NCBI RefSeq assembly: GCF_004359375.1
Contig: NZ_CP034726.1
Coordinates: 682,001-746,000, forward strand
DNA: 64,000 nt
Direction: 5' to 3'
DNA from: Acetilactobacillus jinshanensis
GTDB lineage: Bacteria > Bacillota > Bacilli > Lactobacillales > Lactobacillaceae
Part shown: positions 51,696 to 61,100 of the stretch, piece by piece
Layout of the letters: every line of letters begins with the position of its first letter
Position numbering within the stretch: position 1 is the stretch's first letter
Position numbers and translations under genes: made by a program
The notes under the pieces: model-generated
What the model saw: the letters and a program-made list of their open reading frames with translations, nothing else
The model's database searches: none
What the model was told of the DNA's origin: nothing

Positions 51696-52505
51696 TTAGA
51701 CTCTTTGCATGATATGGTCAAACCAACTGGTTGGCAAAATTGCGTGAAGAAACACGATCAGCTTAGCGTAACGACCGACTAAGTAACGGGCTTTAGGCTT
51801 TTTAGTTACGGTAGCATCGCAAATCACCCTCGCAATCTTAATCGGTGCTGTAGCGTTGCCGTCTGGTCGGTACATGTGCTCTAACGTGTGAGCCATTTTC
51901 ATACCCGGCTTTTCGTAAACGTCACCCTTAACGGTTTTGATTAAATGATTAGCCGCAATTTTACCCCATGGTGTTTTAATGATGCCAGGCTCAATAATTA
52001 TGACCTGAATGCCAAACGGAGATAATTCAATTCGCATATCACTACTTAAGGCTTCCACGGCATACTTAGAAACGTTGTACCAGTCACCAAAATGCATTGG
52101 GACCTTACCAGCAATTGAGGCTAGATTAATGATTTTACCAAACTGATGCTTACGCATTGACGGGATCACTAGCTTTGATAATCGAGCAATCCCCAAGACG
52201 TTAACGTTAATCTGATTTTTAGCTTCTTGGATCGGAACTTCTTCAACGGGACCGAATGATCCATAACCGGCACAATTGATTAAGACGTCAATTCGACCGT
52301 GATCATGCAAAATTTGTTCAACACAAACCTGACATGATGTTGGATCAGTTACGTCCAGTTGAACGGTATGAATTCCTAATTTTTCAAGGTCTTTCATCTT
52401 ATCTAGATGACGTGCGCCACCATAGACGGTATTACCAGCTTTTGCCAATAAAATTGCCACTTGTTTTCCCATGCCACTGCTGGCACCGGTGATTAATATA
52501 ACCAA
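51696..52505 (-). CDS. Short-chain dehydrogenase/reductase
   Basis: 269 aa classical SDR. NAD(P)-binding LITGASSGMGKQVA, NNAG-like LINCAGYGSF, catalytic Ser in NLASIAGKVP and YNVSKYAVEALS with the Tyr-x3-Lys pair. The C-terminal tail (LHAILPTSWFDHIMQRV) may touch the membrane. Substrate unknown. Start: TTG behind AGGAGGGCTAACC. Monocistronic. Confidence 0.88.
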   Translation of the reverse strand: MVILITGASSGMGKQVAILLAKAGNTVYGGARHLDKMKDLEKLGIHTVQLDVTDPTSCQVCVEQILHDHGRIDVLINCAGYGSFGPVEEVPIQEAKNQINVNVLGIARLSKLVIPSMRKHQFGKIINLASIAGKVPMHFGDWYNVSKYAVEALSSDMRIELSPFGIQVIIIEPGIIKTPWGKIAANHLIKTVKGDVYEKPGMKMAHTLEHMYRPDGNATAPIKIARVICDATVTKKPKARYLVGRYAKLIVFLHAILPTSWFDHIMQRV

Positions 52506-52685
52506 GGTTAGCCCTCCTCATGTATCCTTAAGTATACTAAAGATATTCCTTACGTTACAAATATGTTAACGTTTACTAGGAAAGTTGATTAGCGTTTTGA
52601 TTAGAGTAAAATTTAATCTTGTGCGTGTTTTTTATTACGCATATTTCCAAGAAATCGATAATAATTATAGAAAGAAACATTTAAA

Positions 52686-52823
52686 ATGATGAAACGAGAC
52701 TATCAGACCTATACGTTAAAACCAATTATGAAGGATGATGACACCGAAAAAGAACATTTGGATCAGCCTAACCTGATCTTATTTGTCGTAATTGTCGTTT
52801 GTGCCATCCTGTTCTGGGTCTAA
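52686..52823 (+). CDS. 45-aa single-TM protein
   Basis: MMKRDYQTYTLKPIMKDDDT, EKEHLDQPNLILFVVIVVCA, ILFWV. A charged N-terminal half and one C-terminal membrane segment, so probably an N-in tail-anchored protein. GAAAGAAAC lies upstream. Followed by a terminator. No family known. Confidence 0.55.
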   Translation: MMKRDYQTYTLKPIMKDDDTEKEHLDQPNLILFVVIVVCAILFWV

Positions 52824-52830
52824 AATTATC

Positions 52831-52867
52831 TAAAAGAAAAGGGCCGTTGTTTAATGACGACCTTTTC
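52831..52867. terminator. Terminator after the 45-aa gene
   Basis: AAAAGGGCCGT and ACGACCTTTT pair imperfectly with T run. It also faces the convergent gene at 52889. Confidence 0.65.
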
Positions 52868-52888
52868 ACGGCTAACCTTGGTAATTAG

Positions 52889-53524
52889 TTAGCCGCTAAT
52901 TCTTTTGGAGATAATGTAGATGTCATTGATGATGTCTTTTGAAATCCCCTGATTAGCGATGATGGTTCCCATGTAGTCCAGCATGTTGTCCATCATCATG
53001 ATAATTCGACTCGATACAGAATTGACGACGTAGCTGATATCATCAAGATTAGAACTAATTGTATCAACTTGGTCGTCGACATGAACACCATAATGCGCTT
53101 TGATGATTGGATTAATAACCTGAGCATCGTCAGCCATGGCGATCAGACTGCTGTTGGTGAGTGATCTTGCGTCCTTTACGGAACTTTTCATGGCTGCGAC
53201 ACTGGCTTTGATATTTTGGATTATCTGAAGATTAAAATGCTTGGCATTATAAATATCAGTGGTGACGTTGATATCAGCCTTGATCATCTTGATATCGCTA
53301 ACCAGCATGTCGACCAAATCACGCCGGGTTTCATCAATACTCGAAGTCATATGGTCGAGATTGGCAATCATTTTGATGTCACTAGTATTAATCAGTTTAG
53401 AATTGGATGAATTAACCACATCCCTAATTGACGCAACATTCGCATTAATCACGTCCATTTTACGTGACATGTTACTCATCACATCAAACATATGAGGCAT
53501 CTTACTGACGTTAACACTTGACAT
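52889..53524 (-). CDS. Helical hypothetical protein, cargo gene of the fourth peptide locus
   Basis: 211 aa without signal peptide or Cys. Long amphipathic helices rich in Ile, Asp, Ser, Asn and Met: MSRKMDVINANVASIRDVVN, DMLVSDIKMIKADINVTTDI, MMDNMLDYMGTIIANQGISK. The pattern resembles a coiled-coil or four-helix bundle but I see no known domain. Start: ATG behind AGGTAATATCG. It sits downstream of a small peptide, hairpins and a terminator, in the position oppA takes in cassettes 1 and 2. Confidence 0.7.
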   Translation of the reverse strand: MSSVNVSKMPHMFDVMSNMSRKMDVINANVASIRDVVNSSNSKLINTSDIKMIANLDHMTSSIDETRRDLVDMLVSDIKMIKADINVTTDIYNAKHFNLQIIQNIKASVAAMKSSVKDARSLTNSSLIAMADDAQVINPIIKAHYGVHVDDQVDTISSNLDDISYVVNSVSSRIIMMMDNMLDYMGTIIANQGISKDIINDIYIISKRISG

Positions 53525-53604
53525 CGATATTACCTGGTTTCTAAAAACAGAGCATAAAACAACATAAGTATAAATTTAGAGAGACTTACAGACCTGAATG
53601 TATG

Positions 53605-53650
53605 AAAAAATCCTCACGATGATTTAACAATCGTGAGGATTTTATTTTTT
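53605..53650. terminator. Terminator C of the fourth peptide locus
   Basis: RNA ATCCTCACGAT and ATCGTGAGGAT with loop TTGTTAAA, then TTTTTT on the minus strand; T-rich on the plus side as well. The loop is complementary over 8 nt to the loop of hairpin B (TTTAACAA). Confidence 0.85.
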
Positions 53651-53673
53651 ATGACTTGAAATTCGATCAAACC

Positions 53674-53699
53674 CGCACGGTTGTTAAAATTACCGTGCG
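53674..53699 (-). other. Hairpin B of the fourth peptide locus
   Basis: CGCACGGT and ACCGTGCG enclose AATTTTAACA; TTTAACAA pairs with TTGTTAAA in terminator C. Different primary sequence from copies 1 and 2 but the same B-C pairing logic. Confidence 0.7.
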
Positions 53700-53709
53700 A
53701 CATTAGAAA

Positions 53710-53811
53710 TCAGCAGATCTTTAAACTATCCAATCGATTCACACGGCATGGATTAATGATATTAATCGCAATATTGATAATGCTGTGAATCGCTTGAATT
53801 AACTTAAACAT
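53710..53811 (-). CDS. 33-aa peptide, fourth peptide/RNA locus
   Basis: MFKLIQAIHSIINIAINIIN followed by PCRVNRLDSLKIC. Amphipathic Ile-rich first half, Cys-containing basic second half. Very strong ribosome site AAGGAGG 8 bases from the ATG. Hairpin A (53735-53792: CGATTCACAGCAT with ATGCCGTGTGAATCG) lies within it. Promoter TTGACA, 16 nt, TATCAT upstream. Sequence differs from the MQ...QSQII peptides, so it is related by layout rather than by clear homology. Confidence 0.55.
   Translation of the reverse strand: MFKLIQAIHSIINIAINIINPCRVNRLDSLKIC
53735..53792 (-). other. Hairpin A of the fourth peptide locus
   Basis: CGATTCACA (53792-53784) and TGTGAATCG (53743-53735) pair over 9 bp, extended by GCAT/ATGC with a CG bulge; it is wholly inside the peptide ORF. 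It shares TTCACA/TGTGAA with the stems of copies 1 and 2. Confidence 0.65.
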
Positions 53812-53846
53812 CTGACTGACCTCCTTTTTCATAACGTTCATCTACT

Positions 53847-53874
53847 ATGATAAACATTATCTGAATAATGTCAA
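53847..53874 (-). promoter_or_regulatory. Promoter of the fourth peptide locus
   Basis: TTGACA (53874-53869), a 16-nt spacer and TATCAT (53852-53847). Same spacing as cassettes 1 and 2. Confidence 0.65.
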
Positions 53875-53916
53875 TAATATATTTGATAAATATTAACTTT
53901 TATATTATTTATAAAA

Positions 53917-53962
53917 TAAAAGGGCTTGCATGATTTAAACAATTACGCAAGTCCTTTATTTT
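53917..53962 (-). terminator. Terminator after the LPQTG protein gene
   Basis: AAAGGACTTGC and GCAAGCCCTTT inverted repeat followed by TTATTTT. Confidence 0.75.
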
Positions 53963-53974
53963 TTAGGTTAGATT

Positions 53975-56900
53975 TTATTTATTATCTTTTTGACGCTTCA
54001 AGGTTGGAATCATGAATGCCAAGCCCAATGCCAACAGAACAGCGGCGGCTAAGCTCATGTGTTCATGAGCTTCTCCGGTTTGCGGTAGCTTGTTACCGTT
54101 ATTGGCATTATTAGTTTGAGCATTCTTATGATTACTCTGATTAGTTTGTGCAACATTGCGATAACCTTTTTCAGCTTGTTCAAAATCATGATAACCCTGA
54201 ACATAGTAGCGGTCATTGCTCTGCATTGCATGACCAAGTCGGGCATCATTGATCCCGCCAAAGTATGCATGAACTTCAGAGGCACTCATGCTACGCATGT
54301 GATTAATACCAGCAACGTTCATCTGACCATATCTTGAGCCATATTGATGATAACCATAGCGATTACCGTACAGCTTATGATATTGTCCAGCAGACATACC
54401 AGTACCAGCATATTGTGGATAGCCGTGACGTCCGTAATGGCCATAGTGGTCATTGCCATTAACATTGTTAACGCCGTTAATTCCGTTGAGTCCTAACAAT
54501 CTCATTAATCGCTTCTTGGCTTGATGCATCTGTTTTGGAGTAGCATTACCATTCTTTAAGAAGTTAATGAGGCTTGGAACATCATTTGGGATCGTCACGT
54601 TAGTAATCGATTGAGTGGTGTAATGAGTAATACCACCATTCTTATTAATGGATTTCCCTTTAGAATAACGATGAGAAGCAGGTGCTCCTGATGTAGTGTG
54701 GGCTGCAACACTATTAGTTGTGTATGGTGCAATCGGATGACTTGCCGTTGTATTCTGAGTACGTTTCGAATCACTGCTCTGACCAGAACTCGGTTGTGCG
54801 CTCGAGCTTGGTTGAATATTCGGTAAGACCGCAATCGGCTGCGGCTGCTTATCGTTATTGAACGTCAGACCCTGCGTCTTCTGACCTGGGGCGACGTGAT
54901 AGCCCTGCGGAACCGTATCCGACGGGACATCGAACGTGGTCTGCTTAGGGTTATTCGGATCGTAACTGTACTTCTGCGGAGTAGAACCTGGAACGGGCTT
55001 GCCGTTAACCGTGTACTGAACGGTCTCACTGTCGGGGGCCACTGGCACGTTAGTCGTGGCCGTGCCCGTCTTATCAGGCGTGTAATTTACCGGTGTGGAA
55101 TCGCTGGCTAAGTGGTAACCCGCAGGTACGTCCTGCGCGTTCTTCTTAGTGACGTTCTGATCACTCGGCTTGGTCTGATCGAAGGTCTGCGGATCCTTAC
55201 CTTTCGTCTGACCGTTATACGTATAGATGACGTTCGACGTGTTCGGTGCCACATAAATAACAACTGTTTGTGGCACTCGTTTTCCATTTATAATTGTAGG
55301 TGCCTTTTCTGTATCTATTTCTTCAGTATTATCTGTAGCAGAAACATAATGATATCCCTTGGGAATACGATTAAAATCCGTTTTTACATCATGCTCAATA
55401 TTATTATAACTGCGATGTATATGATAAAATCTATCATTACTATTACCAATATCACTTTGATCTGAAACAGGCGGAGTTTCTGGAGTTATATTATTGCCAT
55501 TATTTTTATCAACATATTGTAAGATAATGTCACTTGGTTTAATACTCCATCCATCTGGTAAAATTTCTAAATTTATAGCTCCACCATATGCAACCCTGTC
55601 ACTTGACTTAAAGAACGGTTTATATCCATTAGGTATTCCTTCTGGATGATAACCAACTTCAACTGGAAATTCATCAATTTTATCATTAATACTCTTATAA
55701 TCACTAGACTGTCCTATAGGTCCATACTCATCACTCATTCCAGTTGTATAAGTTTGACCATTTTTAGTATATGAAGTCCCATAAAGGCCATAAGTTTTAT
55801 TCTTATTAGAGTATAAGACACCCCAACGTTCTCCTGGTTTACCTAAATTAAGTTCCTTATTACCAAAGTAATAATAAAATTTTGCAGGTGCTACCTTAGA
55901 TGTTTTAGCTGTAGCATTTTTATTCGTGACGTAAAAATTACCTCGCCGTTTATCTTTATTTGTATTTAGGCTAATATCACCAGGATGTTCCGTATAACCG
56001 TTTAGAACCCATGGCTTATAATAAGTATTCCCACCATCAGATTGATAATAGTAATCTGAATTATTTGGATTATATTGACTAACGCCATGCTTAGTAGAAC
56101 GTGTATCAGGTTTAGCGGATACATAGTCAATAGTCCAATTAGCACCAGGAATAGTAAATGTCATGACAGGATTTGACTTTATTTCCCCATTTGATAATTT
56201 TCTTACAGTATAATTGGCCGAAGGAAATGCATCACAATGTTTAGCTAAATAATCAAAGAAATCACTATCATTCTGAAATACATAAGCATTACCTGTATCT
56301 GTACTACTTGCTCCGTTAGGTGCCACATGACTAACATTAGTATTTGTAAGTAATCCATTTAGATTCCAGTCCTTAGACAAGGCTTTAAATGTAAATAGAG
56401 CATCAGAGTTATTAATGTCACTGTCGTTTAAATCACTGTCAAATAAATGGGGATCATTTTTAAACATAAAAGCAAAATTACGGACCTTACTGGTATCCCA
56501 ATTAGTTAGTGCTTTTATATTACTTAACTTAAAATCACTACGGAACATTTGTGGCATCCATAAAACACTGGATGTATCCCAATTACTTAATCCACTAATA
56601 TTAGTTAACGCTGTATCTTTATAAAACATAAGACTCATATTAGTAACATTATGCATACCCCAATTACCAATTGGTGTAACATTCGTAAGACTTGAGTCGT
56701 TAGAAAACATATTATTAGTGAACTGAACATTACTGGTATTCCAGTCGCTTAATCCACTAAGATCACTTAAATTTTTATCGTTATCAAACATGTAACTCAT
56801 ATTAGTAACATGACTAGTGTCCCAGGTACTCAAATCATTAGTGGTTGTAATACTTGGATCGTTTTCAAACATATGACTCATATCACTAGCATCACTAGTA

Positions 56901-57772
56901 TTAAGTCCAGTTACTTTTTGTAAATCTGAATAACCTTCAAACATCCGATGCATATCAGATAAATCACTAGTGTGAAAATGAGGTCCAAAATCAACTTCTG
57001 TTACTACTTTTTGTACATCACCTGGTCTACTATATGTAGATCTGTGGTTGTCCTTGATATTATTTAGAATATCATACATGAATCTTTGTCCATTAGTAAG
57101 ATTAGGATCAGAGTTTTGTAATTGTGAGGAATTCCATTGGCCCTTATCAAAACGTAATGTACTACCGTCCCAATCGTAATAAATGTCATCAAAATCAGTA
57201 TCAGTTGAGGGGGCTGTGTAATCCGAATTAGTATTTGTGTTATTGGTACTACCTAACTTCATCACACCCAACTTCATCAGAGCATGATGTGCCACTTGAT
57301 TAGCACCACTAATTTGCGACTTAAAACCGTCACCACTTGATTCTCGATTGTCACGAAGATTATTGGTACTTTCACCATCATTACTTTGGGTAGTCTTCGC
57401 CTGTAATGCAGAGTTTACTACACTATTAGCGTTACTTGTAATCTGCTTAAAAGAACTGTTCGATGTATTATTATTTATACTCTCATTAAGATTATTTTGA
57501 GCAACGTTAGTCTGTGCTGCACTTACCAAATGGGCATGCATATGAGAGGCATCGCTCATAACATCTCCAGATGTAGATTGAGGATTCTGTTGTGCGTTTG
57601 CACTAGTATTATTAGGGTTGGTTTGAGCATGTGCAATCTTGCCCTTGTGAGCAACCGACGCACCACCTAACGTAGCTAATAGCGCTAATGAAACAACGAC
57701 CCATCGCTTTCTAATTTTATGTAATACTTTTTTGTCATTAGTTTTTCTATATTGACGTTTATTGTATCCCAA
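53975..57772 (-). CDS. LPQTG-anchored surface protein with BspA/DUF285 repeats
   Basis: 1265 aa. Long signal peptide (RKRWVVVSLALLATLGGASV, cleavage near AHA), a Ser/Asn-rich segment, then from about residue 240 to 470 DUF285/BspA-type repeats of about 25 residues such as MSHMFENDPSITTTNDLSTW and DTSHVTNMSYMFDNDKNLSD. Next a beta-rich region, then two roughly 80-residue repeats (QDVPAGYHLASDSTPVNYTP; VPQGYHVAPGQKTQG), a Gly/Tyr-rich tail (HYGRHGYPQYAGTG) and LPQTGEAHEH with a membrane anchor and basic tail. Sortase-linked, probably adhesive. The repeat part (about 54.8-55.25 kb) is visibly richer in GC than the rest. Start: TTG behind GGAGGACATCG. Confidence 0.9.
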   Translation of the reverse strand: MGYNKRQYRKTNDKKVLHKIRKRWVVVSLALLATLGGASVAHKGKIAHAQTNPNNTSANAQQNPQSTSGDVMSDASHMHAHLVSAAQTNVAQNNLNESINNNTSNSSFKQITSNANSVVNSALQAKTTQSNDGESTNNLRDNRESSGDGFKSQISGANQVAHHALMKLGVMKLGSTNNTNTNSDYTAPSTDTDFDDIYYDWDGSTLRFDKGQWNSSQLQNSDPNLTNGQRFMYDILNNIKDNHRSTYSRPGDVQKVVTEVDFGPHFHTSDLSDMHRMFEGYSDLQKVTGLNTSDASDMSHMFENDPSITTTNDLSTWDTSHVTNMSYMFDNDKNLSDLSGLSDWNTSNVQFTNNMFSNDSSLTNVTPIGNWGMHNVTNMSLMFYKDTALTNISGLSNWDTSSVLWMPQMFRSDFKLSNIKALTNWDTSKVRNFAFMFKNDPHLFDSDLNDSDINNSDALFTFKALSKDWNLNGLLTNTNVSHVAPNGASSTDTGNAYVFQNDSDFFDYLAKHCDAFPSANYTVRKLSNGEIKSNPVMTFTIPGANWTIDYVSAKPDTRSTKHGVSQYNPNNSDYYYQSDGGNTYYKPWVLNGYTEHPGDISLNTNKDKRRGNFYVTNKNATAKTSKVAPAKFYYYFGNKELNLGKPGERWGVLYSNKNKTYGLYGTSYTKNGQTYTTGMSDEYGPIGQSSDYKSINDKIDEFPVEVGYHPEGIPNGYKPFFKSSDRVAYGGAINLEILPDGWSIKPSDIILQYVDKNNGNNITPETPPVSDQSDIGNSNDRFYHIHRSYNNIEHDVKTDFNRIPKGYHYVSATDNTEEIDTEKAPTIINGKRVPQTVVIYVAPNTSNVIYTYNGQTKGKDPQTFDQTKPSDQNVTKKNAQDVPAGYHLASDSTPVNYTPDKTGTATTNVPVAPDSETVQYTVNGKPVPGSTPQKYSYDPNNPKQTTFDVPSDTVPQGYHVAPGQKTQGLTFNNDKQPQPIAVLPNIQPSSSAQPSSGQSSDSKRTQNTTASHPIAPYTTNSVAAHTTSGAPASHRYSKGKSINKNGGITHYTTQSITNVTIPNDVPSLINFLKNGNATPKQMHQAKKRLMRLLGLNGINGVNNVNGNDHYGHYGRHGYPQYAGTGMSAGQYHKLYGNRYGYHQYGSRYGQMNVAGINHMRSMSASEVHAYFGGINDARLGHAMQSNDRYYVQGYHDFEQAEKGYRNVAQTNQSNHKNAQTNNANNGNKLPQTGEAHEHMSLAAAVLLALGLAFMIPTLKRQKDNK

Positions 57773-57879
57773 AACGATGTCCTCCTCATTTTTATCATAT
57801 AAATATAAGGTTTTCTTTTTTGATTACTTTCTGTTACTTCATGTTTCGTTTTATAGATTTACATGCGTAAACCTTTATT

Positions 57880-57908
57880 ATAATATCTTGAATATTAATT
57901 TATGTCAA
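57880..57908 (-). promoter_or_regulatory. Promoter of the LPQTG protein gene
   Basis: TTGACA (57908-57903), 17-nt spacer, TATTAT (57885-57880), about 105 bases before the TTG start. The remaining 57.9-58.1 kb shows nothing I can name. Confidence 0.6.
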
Positions 57909-58131
57909 TATCTTGTGAGATTGTGAAACATAATTTCAATAATGTTATCACTAATTAAAAGCAATTTATCATTACTCCATAATTTATTAATTAACACCAT
58001 CGCATAATTTCGTTGTGTTAATTATTTAGATATTTCATGTTCATTTATTATTATCCGGGATCATCCGAAGCCATGTTCATTAAAAAACATCGATTGCTTG
58101 ATCTAAAACAAAGCGCTTAATTTTTTCGCTA

Positions 58132-58167
58132 AAAATAAAAAGATCGCTAATCTTTAACGACCTTTAA
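58132..58167 (-). terminator. Terminator after the 1237-aa gene
   Basis: AAAGGTCG and CGATCTTT stem followed by TTATTTT on the minus strand. Confidence 0.7.
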
Positions 58168-58197
58168 TACTAATATAAGTATAAGAATTTTTCTAAT

Positions 58198-61100
58198 TTA
58201 TAAAGCGTGTGCCAATTTTCTGAAGAATTGTCTAATCGCATGATTAACTGCATGAATCGATCTTATAAAGAAATTTTGCGACTTTTTATGTTTCTTAACC
58301 GACTGTAAAGCAACCTTTTGTTTATGACTCTGAACTGGTAAATTAGGTCGCCTAGTTTTATGGGTGCTTTTAGCTGTTTGGTGCGGCTGATTTTCTTCAG
58401 ATAAAGCTTTAACCCCGTGATTGATGATATTATGAATGTGTTTCAAGGATTTTTTCTTCGTATCTTCATCTAAGGATGATCGAGAGATTCGATCATCAGC
58501 ACTCTGGATCGCCGCTAATAACACTTCAGCCGAGCCAACTTTATTAAACACCTGTTTAACGGTAGCAAGGCTTTTCTTCTTAGTTTCAAGAAGCTGCTCA
58601 TCAGTTGCATCGTTTACGACCCGCTGATGTGAATGCTGCAGGGTCTGCGTTAACAGCGTAGTACAGGCTTTCTTTTCTTCATTTTGCAAGTACTTGAATT
58701 TCTGGACTTCTTTATCAAAATATTCAATCTGGTCTTGAATATCTTGATAAACGTGCCGCTTTTTATCGTTGATTGCTCTAACCGAAGTAAAAATGGCAGC
58801 TAACTTTTTTTCACCAGCATATCGATTATTAATACAAGTCCTGATGTCAGGAGCTTTCATAATACGATGAATCGTGACGTGATAACAATGATTAAATTTC
58901 TTGTCCCACGTTCTTACTCCACGATTATTTAAAAGTTTCAGTGATTTCAGTTGATCCGTTAAATCATCGAATTTCTGGTTAAATCGTTTAATTTGGGTAT
59001 AATAAATGATTTTGTGATGTTGATATGTTAAATTCTGCAAATTAGTGTGATAAAGCTGTTTAAGCTGATCACCATTACTTGAACTAATCTGATTCAGAAG
59101 GATATGCCGTAACTGATTCAAATTCGCCAAAGTTTGATCGTAAACTTGACCGGCTTGGTACTTCAGGGCGTCCCGTCTAACCTGCTCAATCTCATCATCT
59201 AACTTATGCAGAATGTTCCGTTTAGCCGGATCTAACAAGCTTGTCTGACGGATCAATCGATTTAATTGAGTCTGATTATTTTGGATCAACTTCATTATCT
59301 GGGCGTTATCACAAGACTGAATCTGATTCATCATTTGTCTATTAACGTTTTGGATATTTTGAAGAGCCTTTTGTTTATCATCACTAGCGACATGCTTAAA
59401 GTCTTTAGTTGTGGCTTGCGCCTTCTGGATAATATTGTCCCAAATTTGCTTATAGCAACTCTGCAAAACTTGATCTAATTTTTCATGGCATCGCTTAAGT
59501 TCATCATTAACATGCTGACCAACGCTACAGTTGATTCGCCCGTTGGCCTGATTAATAATAAATAGGATCTGATTAATATTAAGCAAATGTGAATAGTCGT
59601 CCAATGATTGCTTAGCCTTTGTCATCATCTGATTAAGCTTATGATGTGCTTTAGCTTTCGTTGCATCATATTTATCAATAACTTGATCAATTGATCGGCT
59701 GATCTTCCAGATCCCACGTTGATTTAAAGTCTCAATCTGCAATAACGAAGTAGCGCTGTTAATCCGTAATTTAGTTTTATAAACCAGTTCATGTAACTGA
59801 TAGAGCACGTTCTTTGCTGAATTATAGGTCTTCAGCTGATTATGAATTAACGGAACTAACCAATTCAGATGTTCAAGATCGATCTTCTTAACGTTCTTAA
59901 TAGCAATTTCAGCCCAATTCTTTATCTCGTTAATTGATTGGTTAAATTGGGTGTTAAGGTCATTTTTGTCCTTGGCATCATTAAGCGTGACCAGTCGCTT
60001 ATTCACTAGCTGATCCAAGGAATCATTAAGCAAATTTCGATAGCGCGTAATAAAGAGACTCTGGTTAATTAATTGATGCGTGTGATTGGCCTTATCGAGA
60101 AGCTCATTTATAATTTGACTTTCTAATGGCTGATTATTTTGAGCATAAATTTTACGGTAAACGCTATTTTCGTATTGTTGTTCTAAATGACCCCAATTAG
60201 CCACCTGAGATGTCGACTTGGCTTGATGTTTAAACGCCAGTAACTTTTCAGCCAACCATGACTTTTCACCAGAAGTGATCGTTGATTCCTGATGAATAAT
60301 CAGCTGGTTTAACTTAACTAATCGGCTAATCATCCGTTTTTTATCTAATACTGATGCACGCTTCGAGATCTTTTTAATAGCCAATACTTGGTCGCTATAA
60401 CTAAGTCGGTCATTATTTTCAATTTGAGTTAAATGATCGCTTAATCGTTGCTTTTGATCATTACTTAGATATGAAAAGATAATCTGAGCCGATGTTTTAA
60501 AATTCCATTTATCAAGATTTCGTTGCTTAACAAATCGATATTGATTATTAAGAAATTGATTCAGTAGCTTCTTAACATCAGCGGCACTTTGATGTTGATC
60601 CTTAAATTTTCGACCGGCATTAATGATCTGGATCGTTAAATAACCTTTATCAATCGGTAATAGATCGGTAATTTGCTGAATCTGCCCTTTTAAATCATCA
60701 ATTAGGTTTTTAATCCGATTAGCGTTAATTAATTCATTACAATGATGATTTAAATCATTTAAACTGTGTAGACCCCGATTTAATTCTTCTTTTGCCGATT
60801 TTTGATGCAAACTATTAGTTGATGATGCAATATCTTCAGCTTGATTAGTCAAATTAAGTCGTTGATCACCCGTTAAAGCAACGTTAGGTTGATTAATCCC
60901 GACTTCAAAACTGTTAACCATCATATCAATGATCATCGCAACAATTTTATATTGAGTCGAATATAAATTGTTGGCATTAACCTGCCAGGATGCCGCTTTC
61001 ATATTCTGAAGCGTATCATTATAAATCTGATTAATTCGACTATTTAACTTCGATTTTTCACTGGATAATAAATTAAGCGAAGTAATCTGCTTTTTAATTT

